From JAQUBU01 sp036677685 (GTDB lineage Bacteria; Bacillota; Syntrophomonadia; Syntrophomonadales; Syntrophomonadaceae), in NCBI GenBank assembly GCA_036677685.1, contig JAVBWA010000051.1:1-62646 (forward strand): 62,646 nt of DNA, in the 5' to 3' direction. Made by a program: the position numbers and the translations under genes. Under the pieces are notes generated by a model. The model did not search any database. It was not told the origin of the DNA and worked only from the letters and a program-made list of their open reading frames with translations. Of the stretch, positions 52,870 to 62,178 are shown in pieces (position 1 is the stretch's first letter; every line of letters starts with the position of its first letter).

Positions 52870-54201
52870 TTATGGCCGGACTGGGGCTGATGAGGGGCAG
52901 GGTTCCAATTCCACGCGGTTGCGGCCGTTTTGTTTGGCGCGGTACATGGCGATATCCGCCCGGTGAATAGCTGTGTCGATATCGGCATCACTGGGGCAGC
53001 AATCGGAAACGCCGATACTGATAGTGATATTAAAAGATAAACCATCACTTTGAATTGGCTGCTCGGCAACTGCCTGACGCAGCCTTTCCGCTGCTGTTTG
53101 GGCATCTCCCAGGTTGGTTTGGGGAAGTATTACTAGAAATTCTTCTCCTCCCAGCCGGCCCAGAGAGTCAATACTACGCAGCAGTTCATTGCATTCGGCA
53201 GCCAACTGGCGGAGTGCCTGGTCGCCCACCGCATGACTGTAGGTGTCATTAACATGTTTGAAGTGGTCAATGTCCAGCATCAGCAGGGAAAGGGGTTGAC
53301 CGTAGCGGTTGCAGCGGGCAAGTTCGTTGTTGCCTATTTCTATAATGGTTCTGCGGTTGTAAATGCCGGTCAGGGCATCCATGGTAGCCAGGGTTCGTAA
53401 GTCGGATTCCATTCGTTTGCGTTCGCTGATATCTTCGGCCATAAAGAGCAAGTGCTGTTCCCCGCCGCTGTGAAAAGGGGTAAAATGGGCATTTAACCAT
53501 ATCTCGGCTCCAAATGTGGTTACCATATATATCTCAGCACATTTGCTTTGGCCGGTACTTAGAGCTTCTTCAGCCAATGGCAGCAGCCCATATTGAGACC
53601 AGGAAGGTATGGTATTAAAATTTTGATGCAATAGCTGTTCAACCGAACCCCCCATAATTCTGGCTGCTGCAGCGTTGGCCATCACGCAGCGACCAGAAGC
53701 CTTGTAAGTTATTATGCCGATAGGAGAATCGGCTATTATTTTATGTTTGAGGTTCAGGGCATCATGAAGGCGTTGCTCAAGCTGCAGGCGTTTGGTTATA
53801 TCATGAACTATCGTAAACATATAGGATTTTTTACCAATTTGGACCGGGCCGCCGAAAACTTCGACATGGCGAATTTGTCCGCTGGCCAGGCGGTGTTGAA
53901 AGAGAAAGTGGTTTTTTTCCCCTGATCTGGTTTTCTCCATTTCGTGTTTTATTTCATCCAGGGAAAGGGTGTAGATGGTGCTAATGTTCTTGCTTATCAT
54001 TTCTTCCGGGGTATAACCGTAATAGTTTGCTGCTGCTTGATTGGCATCTACTATTTCCCCGGTTTTTGAGTCTATAAGCAGCATTGGGGAATGACTGTTG
54101 TGAAAGATGCTGCGGTAACGTTCTTCACTTTCACGTAAAGCTTCCATCAATAGTTTTAACTGGTTTAGCTCGGAATCTTCCCGTAACTTGTAATTAACCA
54201 A
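52870..54201 (-). CDS. PAS-PAS-GGDEF diguanylate cyclase
   Basis: About 443 residues. Two PAS domains (about 20-140 and 155-265; SEERYRSIFHNSHSPMLLIDS, then IADSPIGIITYKASG) feed a GGDEF domain (about 275-435) with active-site GRLGGEEFLV and the allosteric I-site RSID five residues before it. It should make cyclic di-GMP in response to a cytosolic signal; no membrane helix is present. The start is uncertain: TTG 54201 has GGAAGG upstream, TTG 54237 gives 12 more residues. Confidence 0.9.
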   Translation of the reverse strand: MVNYKLREDSELNQLKLLMEALRESEERYRSIFHNSHSPMLLIDSKTGEIVDANQAAANYYGYTPEEMISKNISTIYTLSLDEIKHEMEKTRSGEKNHFLFQHRLASGQIRHVEVFGGPVQIGKKSYMFTIVHDITKRLQLEQRLHDALNLKHKIIADSPIGIITYKASGRCVMANAAAARIMGGSVEQLLHQNFNTIPSWSQYGLLPLAEEALSTGQSKCAEIYMVTTFGAEIWLNAHFTPFHSGGEQHLLFMAEDISERKRMESDLRTLATMDALTGIYNRRTIIEIGNNELARCNRYGQPLSLLMLDIDHFKHVNDTYSHAVGDQALRQLAAECNELLRSIDSLGRLGGEEFLVILPQTNLGDAQTAAERLRQAVAEQPIQSDGLSFNITISIGVSDCCPSDADIDTAIHRADIAMYRAKQNGRNRVELEPCPSSAPVRP

Positions 54202-54332
54202 TCTTACCACATCCTTCCGATTCCCAAGCAACCGCAATATATAAGTCTCTAGTTAAAAAACCGCCAGTACGACAAAATCCTTCTAATTATATCATGTTGT
54301 ATATTAAAGTATCGTGAAAAATGTTATAAACA

Positions 54333-55037
54333 TTACAATATTTCAATTTCGGCTGCTATGGGCAGGTGATCGGAAGCGGTGGAGTCCATGATAAAATAGT
54401 TGGCAGTCATGCAGTATTGGTTGGTAAAGATATAGTCAATCCGGGCGGCCGGGTTTATAGAGGGGAAGGTATTGATCAGGGTACCCGAGTTTTTGCAGAA
54501 AGTATCATTAAGGTATTCTGCCAGCAGATTTGTTTCCGGACGGTTCATGGTGGCGTTGAAGTCTCCGGCTAGGATGGCGGGACCGGGCACCGACAGGACC
54601 AGCGGAAGAATTATGTCCTGGACCTGTTGCAAGCGTACAGCCTGTTTTAATCCTAGATGAGTGCTAAAAAGGGCAAGCGGATTTCCGTCCAGCATAATTT
54701 CAGCTTCCAGACAGCGTCTCGGGTCAATCGGGTCGGGCAGGAGATAATTGGCCTTTTCCTTTATCGGGTAGCGTGATAGTATGGCATTGCCGTAAGATCC
54801 AATCGGGTAGGAGCGAACCGGACCATATATCCAATGCATTCCCAGGTCCAGGGCGAGCCGCTGAGCCTGCCGCACCAGGCGGGTCGGCCTCCGGAACATA
54901 TCAACTTCCTGCAGGCAAACCAGGTCGGCATCCAACTGGGAAAGTACCTGGGAAGTGCGATTCAGATTCAGCACTCCATCCATCCCTTTGCCATGCTGGA
55001 TATTGTAGCTGGCGATTCTGACAGTTTGCATGACCAT
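54333..55037 (-). CDS. Endonuclease/exonuclease/phosphatase-family protein
   Basis: 234 residues, EEP fold: RIASYNIQHGKGMDG, metal-binding Glu in LVCLQEVDMF, YGNAILSRYPI, GDFNATMNRPET, and the C-terminal SDHLPIAAEIEI. All catalytic blocks (N, E, D-x-N, SDH) are intact. Close relatives hydrolyse phosphodiesters in lipids or nucleic acids; no signal peptide is present, so it is cytosolic. Transcribed on the minus strand, divergent from the next gene. Confidence 0.9.
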   Translation of the reverse strand: MVMQTVRIASYNIQHGKGMDGVLNLNRTSQVLSQLDADLVCLQEVDMFRRPTRLVRQAQRLALDLGMHWIYGPVRSYPIGSYGNAILSRYPIKEKANYLLPDPIDPRRCLEAEIMLDGNPLALFSTHLGLKQAVRLQQVQDIILPLVLSVPGPAILAGDFNATMNRPETNLLAEYLNDTFCKNSGTLINTFPSINPAARIDYIFTNQYCMTANYFIMDSTASDHLPIAAEIEIL

Positions 55038-55290
55038 TCACCACCTATCATAATTCTGCTCAGTTTTCCCAAACATTTAGGTAAATATTTTTTGTGGAAA
55101 GGTACCGGTGTTTAGGTACTGTTGTCAATATCTTATGAAAGTATTACTAATTCGCTTGCTTTCAGTCTACAATAATTGATGGAACTTAAACAAATGGCCA
55201 AGGGTAATAAAAAAGGGGGCATGGATTTACCTCCTGCGATTTTAAGTATAGAATAAAAAGCAAGTTTTCAGGCAGGTCGGGAGGATGCAT

Positions 55291-55902
55291 ATGAAGGGCA
55301 TGAAAATATTGTTAACGGTGATTCTTCTGCTGTCATTTGCGGTTTTGCCGGCAGATGCCGCCGGTTCAGTCCGTTTCCTGGCCAGAAACATATATCTGTA
55401 TGTTGATGGCAAAGTGGTTAATTTCCCGGACCAGCAACCCTATATAGACAGCAATGGGCGCATTATGGTACCGGTCCGCTTTCCGTCCCAGACTCTGGGT
55501 GCCAGGGTGGGGTATGATTTCAGCGATCCTGAAAACCGGGAGGTATACATTCAGCGCGATGCGAGCGGAAAGCTCCCGGCAGTTGATATAATTATAAAGA
55601 TTGGTGATGAAAAGGTTAAAGTTAATGATAAAACCAGGCTTATGGATACTGTAGCGGTAGCTGCCAATGGCCGCACCATGGTCCCGGTGCGCTTTGTGTC
55701 CGAGTATTTGGGGGCGGAGGTTCGCTGGAATGATGCCAGCAAGGCGGCGCATATTTTCAGCCAGGGGCAGAGCAAGGAAGAACAAGATGAAATTATTATA
55801 GATACGGCCCAAAGTCTTAGCATAAAAAAGCCGGTTGCTCCGGAAAGCCCGCAGAGTCCGGTGGTACCGACCTTTAATTCTACTCCAGCAAAAGACAAAT
55901 AG
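55291..55902 (+). CDS. Secreted copper-amine-oxidase-N (stalk) domain protein
   Basis: 203 residues. Signal peptide 1-24 (cleavage near ADAAG), then two copies of the stalk domain: IYLYVDGKVVNFPDQQPYID with MVPVRFPSQTLGARVGYD, and VNDKTRLMDTVAVAANGRTMVPVRFVSEYLGAEVRW. These domains are common in secreted Clostridia proteins and probably bind the cell wall or act as scaffold; there is no amine oxidase activity. The C-terminal tail is Pro/Ser-rich. ATG 55291 is used because GGGAGG lies 6 bases upstream; ATG 55285 touches it. Confidence 0.9.
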   Translation: MKGMKILLTVILLLSFAVLPADAAGSVRFLARNIYLYVDGKVVNFPDQQPYIDSNGRIMVPVRFPSQTLGARVGYDFSDPENREVYIQRDASGKLPAVDIIIKIGDEKVKVNDKTRLMDTVAVAANGRTMVPVRFVSEYLGAEVRWNDASKAAHIFSQGQSKEEQDEIIIDTAQSLSIKKPVAPESPQSPVVPTFNSTPAKDK

Positions 55903-55937
55903 AAAATCTGAGGATAAGTTTGAAGGAGGCATTTTAA

Positions 55938-57437
55938 GTGAAATACCAGAGCAGCCGGGGGAAGTTTAATTCCATTAGTGCGGCCGAAGCGATAAAGATG
56001 GGAATAGCTCCTGATGGTGGCCTGTTTGTGCCTGATTATATTCCAAGACTCGGTGACGATGAATTGCGTTTGATGGAATCCGAGAATTATCAGGAACGGG
56101 CCTGCCGGATATTAGGGTACTTTCTGAGCGATTTCAGCGGGGAAGAAATAGAGAGATGCATATATAATGCGTATAATCAGGAGCGTTTTGACGATGAGCG
56201 GATTGCGCCGCTGGTGGAGTTGACTCCCGGTGTATATATCCAGGAGTTGTGGCATGGACCGACTTCGGCTTTTAAGGATATGGCTTTGCAGCTCTTGCCG
56301 CAGCTTATGACGGTCAGTGCCCGCAAGACCGGGGAGAGCGGGGAAATAGTTATTCTGGTGGCTACTTCGGGTGACACCGGCAAGGCAGCCCTGGAAGGGT
56401 TTAAAGATGTTGCAGGAACCAGGATAATTGTATTCTACCCGGCTGATGGCGTGAGCGAAGTCCAGAAACGGCAGATGATTACCCAGGAAGGGAAAAATGT
56501 TTATGTAGCAGCAGTTCAGGGCAATTTCGATGATGCCCAGACCGGAGTTAAGAATATTTTTGCCGATCAGGAATTTGCAGCACAACTGATGCAGAAGGGA
56601 ATGAAATTATCGTCAGCCAATTCCATTAACTGGGGACGGCTGCTGCCGCAGATTGTTTATTACATTTCGGCCTATGTGGAACTGATGGTCAGAGGGGCGG
56701 TATCTGCCGGAGAACCGGTTAATATTGTCGTACCCACCGGCAATTTTGGCAATATTCTGGCGGCCTATTACGCCAGCCGGATGGGAGTGCCGGTGCAGAA
56801 ACTGATCTGTGCGTCGAATACCAACAAGGTATTGGATGATTTTATCCGGACCGGAATATACGACCGGAATCGTAATTTTGAAAAAACCATTTCACCTTCC
56901 ATGGATATTTTGATTTCATCCAACCTGGAACGCTTGCTTTATGAAATTACCGGCCATGATGCGGTTCGAGTGGCGGGCTGGATGGAAGAACTAAAAAATG
57001 AAGGCCGCTATGAAGTGGATGCGGCGACTCTGGCGCAGGTTCAGAAAATGTTCTGGTCGGAATTCTGCACCGATGAGGAAACTATCAAGACTATTCGTGA
57101 GACCTGGGAAAAGAGCGGCTATCTCTTGGATACGCACACTGCCGTAGCGGTAAATGTTTATGAGAAGTATTTGAATGAGACCAGGGACCCGGTTAAAACC
57201 ATAATCGCTTCTACCGCCAGCCCGTTTAAATTCGGGAGCAGTGTGGCCCGGGCGGTGCTCGACCCGGCAATGGTGTTGGGCCGGGATGAATTTGCTTTGT
57301 TGAATAGACTGGCTGAGGCAACGGGAGTGAGCATACCGGAGGGTATAAAAGGTTTGGATAAAAAACCGGTCCTGCATAATACCTTAAGCACCCGCGAACA
57401 AATGCTGGAGACAGTTGCGGGCTTTCTGGAGCTATAA
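55938..57437 (+). CDS. thrC: Threonine synthase
   Basis: PLP enzyme converting O-phosphohomoserine to threonine, 499 residues (long, class I-type). N-terminal YQSSRGKFNSISAAEAIKMGIAPDGGLFVP, PLP Lys K113 in HGPTSAFKDMALQLLP, phosphate-binding ATSGDTGKAAL and VPTGNFGNILAAYYA. GTG start after AAGGAGG. It converges with a gene for a proposed homoserine kinase, giving the last two steps of threonine synthesis side by side. Confidence 0.96.
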   Translation: MKYQSSRGKFNSISAAEAIKMGIAPDGGLFVPDYIPRLGDDELRLMESENYQERACRILGYFLSDFSGEEIERCIYNAYNQERFDDERIAPLVELTPGVYIQELWHGPTSAFKDMALQLLPQLMTVSARKTGESGEIVILVATSGDTGKAALEGFKDVAGTRIIVFYPADGVSEVQKRQMITQEGKNVYVAAVQGNFDDAQTGVKNIFADQEFAAQLMQKGMKLSSANSINWGRLLPQIVYYISAYVELMVRGAVSAGEPVNIVVPTGNFGNILAAYYASRMGVPVQKLICASNTNKVLDDFIRTGIYDRNRNFEKTISPSMDILISSNLERLLYEITGHDAVRVAGWMEELKNEGRYEVDAATLAQVQKMFWSEFCTDEETIKTIRETWEKSGYLLDTHTAVAVNVYEKYLNETRDPVKTIIASTASPFKFGSSVARAVLDPAMVLGRDEFALLNRLAEATGVSIPEGIKGLDKKPVLHNTLSTREQMLETVAGFLEL

Positions 57438-57451
57438 GACGGGATGACACG

Positions 57452-57490
57452 GGGGATGACAAGGGGATGGTTCCCCTTGTCATCCCCTTC
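57452..57490. terminator. Bidirectional terminator between convergent genes
   Basis: GGGGATGACAAGGGGA / TCCCCTTGTCATCCCC, a 16-bp perfect stem with a 4-base loop between thrC and the minus-strand phosphoglycerate-mutase-like gene. Confidence 0.85.
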
Positions 57491-57491
57491 G

Positions 57492-58706
57492 TTATAGCCT
57501 TCCTTTTATGAAGAAATCCATTAGTTGATGTCCTTTATCGATAAATTGGCCTTGGGTGCAGGAGTCTTCATTATATTTTTCGATTCCATTGCCGGTGGGC
57601 CGGTTTTTATCAAAAATCATAAACGGCACCGGCTCCGATGAATGGGTTTTTATGGCAATGGGGGTGGGATGATCGGGCATCAGCATAACGCGCAGATCGC
57701 TGAACTGCTCCATTTCCCCTAAGACCAGTCCTAGCACCTCCCGGTCAATTTGTTGAATACTCCAGATTTTCTGTTCCAGGCTTCCTTGATGCCCGCATTC
57801 ATCCGGTGATTCAATGTGAAGATAGACGAAATCCTGCCCGCGTTTCAGTTCATCCAGGGCGGCTCTTGCTTTACCGGCGAAGTTCGTTACAATGCCGCCG
57901 GTAGCTCCAGGTACGGCAATCGGAGTTAATCCTGCGCAGATTCCCAGGCCCCGCACCAGGTCAACCGCTCCCACCACCGAACTTTTTAAACCGTAACGGT
58001 CTTCAAAACTATCCAGGGCCGGTTTGCTGCCTTCACCCCAGAACCATATCGAAGTGGCCGGATTATGTCCGTGGCCCTGCCGGCTCAGGTTGACAGGGTG
58101 TGCGGGTAGAATGGCTGCACTTTTAATCATCAATTCCCGGAGAACAGCCCCATCATTTCCCTTAGGCAGGTATTCGCCTACTATGCGCCCGGAAATATCA
58201 TGGGGAGGGGTTAATTCTATATTTTTGCCGTTGCCGTTTTTCCAGATCAGGAGATGGCGATAGCTGATGCCGGGAAAGAATTTGAAGGTATCATCTCCAA
58301 GTTCAGCTTGTATCTGTGCCATTAACTCTGCCGATTCATTACTGCTGATCTCCCCGGCACTGTAGTCTACCATGGATTTTTGCGGGTATTCGGTTTCCCC
58401 GGACAGGGTAACCAGGTTGCAGCGCAGAGCCAAGTCGCTGGCTTGCAGTTCCACTCCCATACTTACCGCTTCCAGAGGAGAACGTCCTGTGTAGTATATA
58501 GCCGGGTCGTAACCCATAACCGATAAATTGGCCACATCGCTTCCCGGAGGAAAACCCGCAGGAATGGTCGCTACCTGGCCTATGGTTGATTGCCTGGCCA
58601 GCTTGTCCATATTAGGGGTCTGGGCATATTGCAAAGGGGTTTGCCCATTCAGTTCAGGGATTGGGTAATCGGCCATACCGTCTGCAAGTATTAGCAAGTA
58701 CTTCAA
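57492..58706 (-). CDS. ApgM-family protein, proposed homoserine kinase
   Basis: 404 residues, alkaline-phosphatase superfamily, archaeal-type cofactor-independent phosphoglycerate mutase relative. Metal/nucleophile blocks: ILADGMADYPIPELNGQTPL, PPGSDVANLSVMGYDP, VYLHIESPDECGHQGS and MLMPDHPTPIAIKTHSSEPVPF. The subfamily in anaerobes has been proposed to be a non-homologous homoserine kinase (TIGR02535 type) because it lies next to threonine genes; the convergent thrC here supports that. TTG 58706 with GGGGAG upstream is preferred over ATG 58727, since MKYLLILADG is the family start. Confidence 0.85.
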   Translation of the reverse strand: MKYLLILADGMADYPIPELNGQTPLQYAQTPNMDKLARQSTIGQVATIPAGFPPGSDVANLSVMGYDPAIYYTGRSPLEAVSMGVELQASDLALRCNLVTLSGETEYPQKSMVDYSAGEISSNESAELMAQIQAELGDDTFKFFPGISYRHLLIWKNGNGKNIELTPPHDISGRIVGEYLPKGNDGAVLRELMIKSAAILPAHPVNLSRQGHGHNPATSIWFWGEGSKPALDSFEDRYGLKSSVVGAVDLVRGLGICAGLTPIAVPGATGGIVTNFAGKARAALDELKRGQDFVYLHIESPDECGHQGSLEQKIWSIQQIDREVLGLVLGEMEQFSDLRVMLMPDHPTPIAIKTHSSEPVPFMIFDKNRPTGNGIEKYNEDSCTQGQFIDKGHQLMDFFIKGRL

Positions 58707-58822
58707 ATTTTCAACTCCCCATAGCATTATTATTTTTTAAGTATATCATTAAAGAAACGATGAATGAAAAGTCTTGATAAATTGGGTATGATAATTCCAG
58801 AAGAAGAAAAAGGGGGATGTTT

Positions 58823-59689
58823 ATGCGACACGACTTATATGATCTGGCAATACTCGGATGCGGCCCGGCGGGGCTGTCGGCGGCCATTAATGCGACGATC
58901 AGAAATAAAAAAGTCATCGTTATCGGAGCGGAATTGTGCAGCCCGCCTTTGCACAAAGCTCAGAAAATAGACAATTATTTGGGCTTCCCGGACATCAAGG
59001 GCGAGGACCTTTTGGATAATTTTATGCAGCATGCCCAGAACATGGATATAGAGATTACCACCAACAAAGCAGGGGTCATTAATGAAGATGCCGGACAATT
59101 CAACATACTGGTGGGAGAGGAAGTTATACAGAGCAAGTCGATAGTTATTGCCACCGGTATTCCCTATAAGCCGACTTTGCCGGATGAGGAAAAATTCCTG
59201 GGAAGGGGTCTGGGCTATTGCGCCACCTGTGACGGTCCCATGTACAGGGGCAAAGATGTGCTGATAATCGGGCACAGTTCCGAAGGTGAACCAGAGGCCA
59301 ATTTTATGGCGGAAATTTGTGCGAAGGTATATTACATTCCTTTGTATAAAGATTATGGTTCCCTTGATTCCAGGGTAGAAATACTTGCATCCAAGCCTGC
59401 GGAAATATTAGGAAATGATTTTGTGGAAGGAATAAAATTAAGTGATGGAAATACCATCAAGGTGGAAGGACTGTTCATTCTGGGCGGGGAAACTGCACCG
59501 GATCGTCTAATTCCAGGTCTGGAGATCGAAGATAAGCATATCAAGGTTAACCGCCGGCAGGAGACTAACCTGGCAGGAGTTTATGCCGCCGGTGATTGTA
59601 CAGGGGCTCCTTATCAGGTTGCCAAATCGGTCGGCGAGGGCCAGATAGCCGGTCTTAATGCCAGCAAATATGTGTCCGCCAAAAAATAG
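58823..59689 (+). CDS. Thioredoxin-reductase-like flavoprotein lacking an NADPH motif
   Basis: 288 residues. FAD-binding ILGCGPAGLSAAINA at the start, redox Cys pair C133/C136 in GYCATCDGPMYRGKD, and a closing GVYAAGDCTGAPYQVAKSVGEGQIAG. The second dinucleotide site reads IIGHSSEGEPEANFM instead of G-x-G-x-x-A, and the HRRxxxR NADPH-phosphate motif is absent (YYIPLYKDYGS). This resembles the ferredoxin-dependent flavin thioredoxin reductases of clostridia rather than NADPH enzymes. ATG 58823 after AAGGGGG. No thioredoxin gene is adjacent. Confidence 0.85.
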   Translation: MRHDLYDLAILGCGPAGLSAAINATIRNKKVIVIGAELCSPPLHKAQKIDNYLGFPDIKGEDLLDNFMQHAQNMDIEITTNKAGVINEDAGQFNILVGEEVIQSKSIVIATGIPYKPTLPDEEKFLGRGLGYCATCDGPMYRGKDVLIIGHSSEGEPEANFMAEICAKVYYIPLYKDYGSLDSRVEILASKPAEILGNDFVEGIKLSDGNTIKVEGLFILGGETAPDRLIPGLEIEDKHIKVNRRQETNLAGVYAAGDCTGAPYQVAKSVGEGQIAGLNASKYVSAKK

Positions 59690-59723
59690 CGTGTAGAAAA
59701 AACAGATAAATAGATTAAGGTTG

Positions 59724-59752
59724 TTGACTATTATTGGGGCGGATGCTATAAT
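59724..59752 (+). promoter_or_regulatory. Promoter of the tRNA cluster
   Basis: TTGACT (59724-59729), 17-base spacer, TATAAT (59747-59752), 13 bases before tRNA-Asp. Near-consensus, as expected for a strong stable-RNA promoter. Confidence 0.88.
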
Positions 59753-59764
59753 AAACTTCGTTGC

Positions 59765-59840
59765 GGAGCCGTGGTGTAGCGGTTAACATGCCGGCCTGTC
59801 AAGCCGGAGAGCGTGGGTTCAAATCCCATCGGCTTCGCCA
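59765..59840 (+). tRNA. tRNA-Asp (GTC)
   Basis: Acceptor GGAGCCG pairs with CGGCTTC, discriminator G, encoded CCA. Anticodon stem CCGGC/GCCGG around CT-GTC-AA. First of four clustered tRNA genes. Confidence 0.96.
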
Positions 59841-59883
59841 TATTTTATCTCTTAAGGCGAAATCCAGGTGGATACATGGATTA

Positions 59884-59959
<76 letters not shown>

Positions 59960-59965
59960 TTATAA

Positions 59966-60040
59966 GCGGAAGTGGCTCAGTGGTAGAGCATCGCCTTGCC
60001 AAGGCGAGGGTCGCGAGTTCGAATCTCGTCTTCCGCTCCA
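59966..60040 (+). tRNA. tRNA-Gly (GCC)
   Basis: Acceptor GCGGAAG/CTTCCGC, discriminator T, encoded CCA; anticodon loop TT-GCC-AA within TCGCC/GGCGA. Confidence 0.96.
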
Positions 60041-60101
60041 TTGTAAAATGAGCGTTACTGCGGTAACGCTTTTATATAATCTAAACAGTGATACAAAATG
60101 T

Positions 60102-60177
60102 GGGCGGGTGGCGAAGAGGCTAACGCAGTGGTCTGCAAAATCACCATTCACCGGTTCAAATCCGGTCCCGCCCTCCA
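60102..60177 (+). tRNA. tRNA-Cys (GCA)
   Basis: Acceptor GGGCGGG/CCCGCCC, discriminator T (plus CCA), anticodon loop CT-GCA-AA in a GTGGT/ATCAC stem. Last tRNA of the cluster. Confidence 0.94.
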
Positions 60178-60189
60178 TATTTGAAGACT

Positions 60190-60228
60190 AACACCCTCTT
60201 ATTATCAGAGTTTAATAAGAAGGTGTTT
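60190..60228 (+). terminator. Terminator of the tRNA cluster
   Basis: AACACC-TCTTATTA pairs with TAATAAGA-GGTGTT (small bulges), followed by TTTCTCTTGTT. Confidence 0.75.
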
Positions 60229-60355
60229 TCTCTTGTTAAAGCTAAAACCAAACCGCAGTAAAAAATATTTTTTACGAGCAGGATAATAGCTGGAACAAAG
60301 AGAATAAAAGCTACGATAATTCGACACAAATTAGCAGCAACCGGGAGGTAATATC

Positions 60356-61375
60356 TTGGAAGGGCTTAAAAAAGAAATACTACTGGCTGTTGCATTGCTC
60401 ATACTGGTTATGCTGCTGGGTACGGTCGGCTATCGAATAATAATCGGGCCTCAAGTCACCTGGGTAGATTGTGCCTATATGACAATCATTACCATTGCCT
60501 CGGTAGGATACGGGGAAATATTTGATTTATCCCAAAGTCCAGCTGGACGGGTTTTTACAATGTTCCTTATCGTAGCCGGAGTGGGCGGTTATATGTATTT
60601 TATATCCATATTCACCGCAGTAGTGTTGGAAGGAAACCTCTTGGAGGTAATTCGGAGGAAGAAAATGATCCAAGCATTGAAAAAAGTTGAAGGCCATTAT
60701 ATTTTGTGCGGCTGCGGTGAAACCGGCATGCATATAGCCAACGAGTTTCACGAGACCCGGCGACCGCTGGTAGTTATTGAGAATAACAAGCACAGGCTGG
60801 AAGTCGTTCAACAGGAGATAGATAATCCTCATTTTTATTGGATTGAAGGTGATGCAACCGACGATGACAACCTGGAAATGGCTGGTGCCGCCAGAGCCCG
60901 GGGCTTGATCGCCTGTTTGCCGGAAGATAAGGATAATCTGGTTATTACTTTATCCGCCAACCAGTTGAATGAAAATTTGCGGATTATTTCCCGGTGTAAA
61001 GACAGCAGAATGATCGGCAAACTTATCAGGTCGGGAGCGGCTTCGGTGGTTTCACCGAATCTAATCGGGGGAATGCGCATGGCTTCTGAAATGGTAAGGC
61101 CGGCCGCAGTTAGTTTCCTGGATATAATGCTTCGTGATAAGGATAAAAATCTACGCGTGGAAGAGATCATGATTGATAAAAAGTCACGGCTGGTCGGCAA
61201 GACCCTGGATGAGGTTGATTTTTGGAAGGTAGCCGGTCTATTTCCCATAGCAGTCAGCAAGGCTGACGGAACCTGGATATACAATCCAATGCCCCAGCAT
61301 AGAATAGAAGCTGGCACTAATTTAGTTATAATTGGCAATGCCGACCAAAGGGAGAAGATTGAAGCCCTGAGCTAG
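60356..61375 (+). CDS. TrkA-domain potassium channel (MthK-like)
   Basis: 339 residues. Two membrane helices (about 9-29 and 66-90) flank a pore loop with selectivity filter TIASVGYGE (46-54). A cytosolic RCK domain follows: Rossmann TrkA-N (about 112-230, YILCGCGETGMHIANEF and GDATDDDNL) and TrkA-C (about 250-339). The channel is probably gated by nucleotide or Ca2+ binding to the RCK part. TTG start after GGGAGG. Stands alone between two tRNA loci. Confidence 0.93.
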   Translation: MEGLKKEILLAVALLILVMLLGTVGYRIIIGPQVTWVDCAYMTIITIASVGYGEIFDLSQSPAGRVFTMFLIVAGVGGYMYFISIFTAVVLEGNLLEVIRRKKMIQALKKVEGHYILCGCGETGMHIANEFHETRRPLVVIENNKHRLEVVQQEIDNPHFYWIEGDATDDDNLEMAGAARARGLIACLPEDKDNLVITLSANQLNENLRIISRCKDSRMIGKLIRSGAASVVSPNLIGGMRMASEMVRPAAVSFLDIMLRDKDKNLRVEEIMIDKKSRLVGKTLDEVDFWKVAGLFPIAVSKADGTWIYNPMPQHRIEAGTNLVIIGNADQREKIEALS

Positions 61376-61480
61376 GGCTAAAAATAGACTGACTAATAAT
61401 CTACTTCCAGCTTGAAAAATGCATCAAGATTTGATACACTTTATCTTGCGCATGGATTTGCGCTATTGCCTAAATTATAT

Positions 61481-61567
61481 GCCCGGGTGGCGGAATAGGC
61501 AGACGCACGGGACTTAAAATCCCGCGATGGCAACATCGTGCCGGTTCGACCCCGGCCTCGGGCACCA
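61481..61567 (+). tRNA. tRNA-Leu (TAA)
   Basis: 87 bases with a long variable arm (CGATGGCAACATCG). Acceptor GCCCGGG/CCTCGGGC-type pairing with discriminator A and encoded CCA; anticodon loop CT-TAA-AA in GGGA/TCCC. It lies next to a phage-type integrase fragment. Confidence 0.95.
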
Positions 61568-61580
61568 CTTGAAAACAAGG

Positions 61581-61606
61581 CCCCTCCTAAGTTCGGAGGG
61601 GTTTTT
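61581..61606 (+). terminator. Terminator after tRNA-Leu
   Basis: CCCCTCC / GGAGGGG with loop TAAGTTC, then TTTTT. Confidence 0.9.
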
Positions 61607-61682
61607 ACTATTTATGGATAAAAGATATTTGACGGTAAAAAAGGGTAAAAAAATATACTCTCAGAAAAACATTCGCCACTTT

Positions 61683-62057
61683 TTAGTCATCGATTAAGCT
61701 GTCAAATTTCTCTGCAAGACTCTGGTCTCTGCTCGGTAAAACATGCCCATAAATAGAAAGAGTGATACTTGGATCAGCATGTCCTAACCTTTCAGCCACT
61801 TCGTTAATATTTACCCCATCACTCAAAAGAATGGTTGCATGGGTGTGCCGAAGGTGATGAAAGGTCATTCCAGAATAGCCGTGTTTACTGGCAAGGTTGG
61901 CATATCTATGTCCCAGGTTATCGCGATTTATGGGGTTTCCTTTTACGTCAGTAAATACTAAATCCTCATTACCAGTTGGTATGTCCTTAGCTTTCTGGTT
62001 CTCTTTGTGTTCTATCAGGATATTTAAAATAACTTGTTCAAGGCAAAGGATTTTCCT
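61683..62057 (-). pseudogene. Phage-type integrase, C-terminal fragment
   Basis: About 124 codons open on the minus strand with no proper start. The catalytic C-terminal half of a tyrosine recombinase is intact: HHLRHTHATILLSDGVNINEVAERLGHADPSITLSIYGH (split here by position: H-x-x-R box near 61855, catalytic Tyr near 61743). Upstream the frame hits TAA next to a +1 frame that reads YLPKGKSFALNKLF, consistent with a frameshift. The N-terminal half is gone. Located 115 bases from the 3' end of tRNA-Leu, a classic integration target. Confidence 0.8.
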
Positions 62058-62178
62058 TTAGGTAAATAATACCAGAATAATACAACAGTTATAAAATGGC
62101 TGAAAAATTGCATAATTGATTTTAATAATACCAGAAAGGGGAAATGGCAAGAACTAATGTTCTGTTATTATAAAATCT

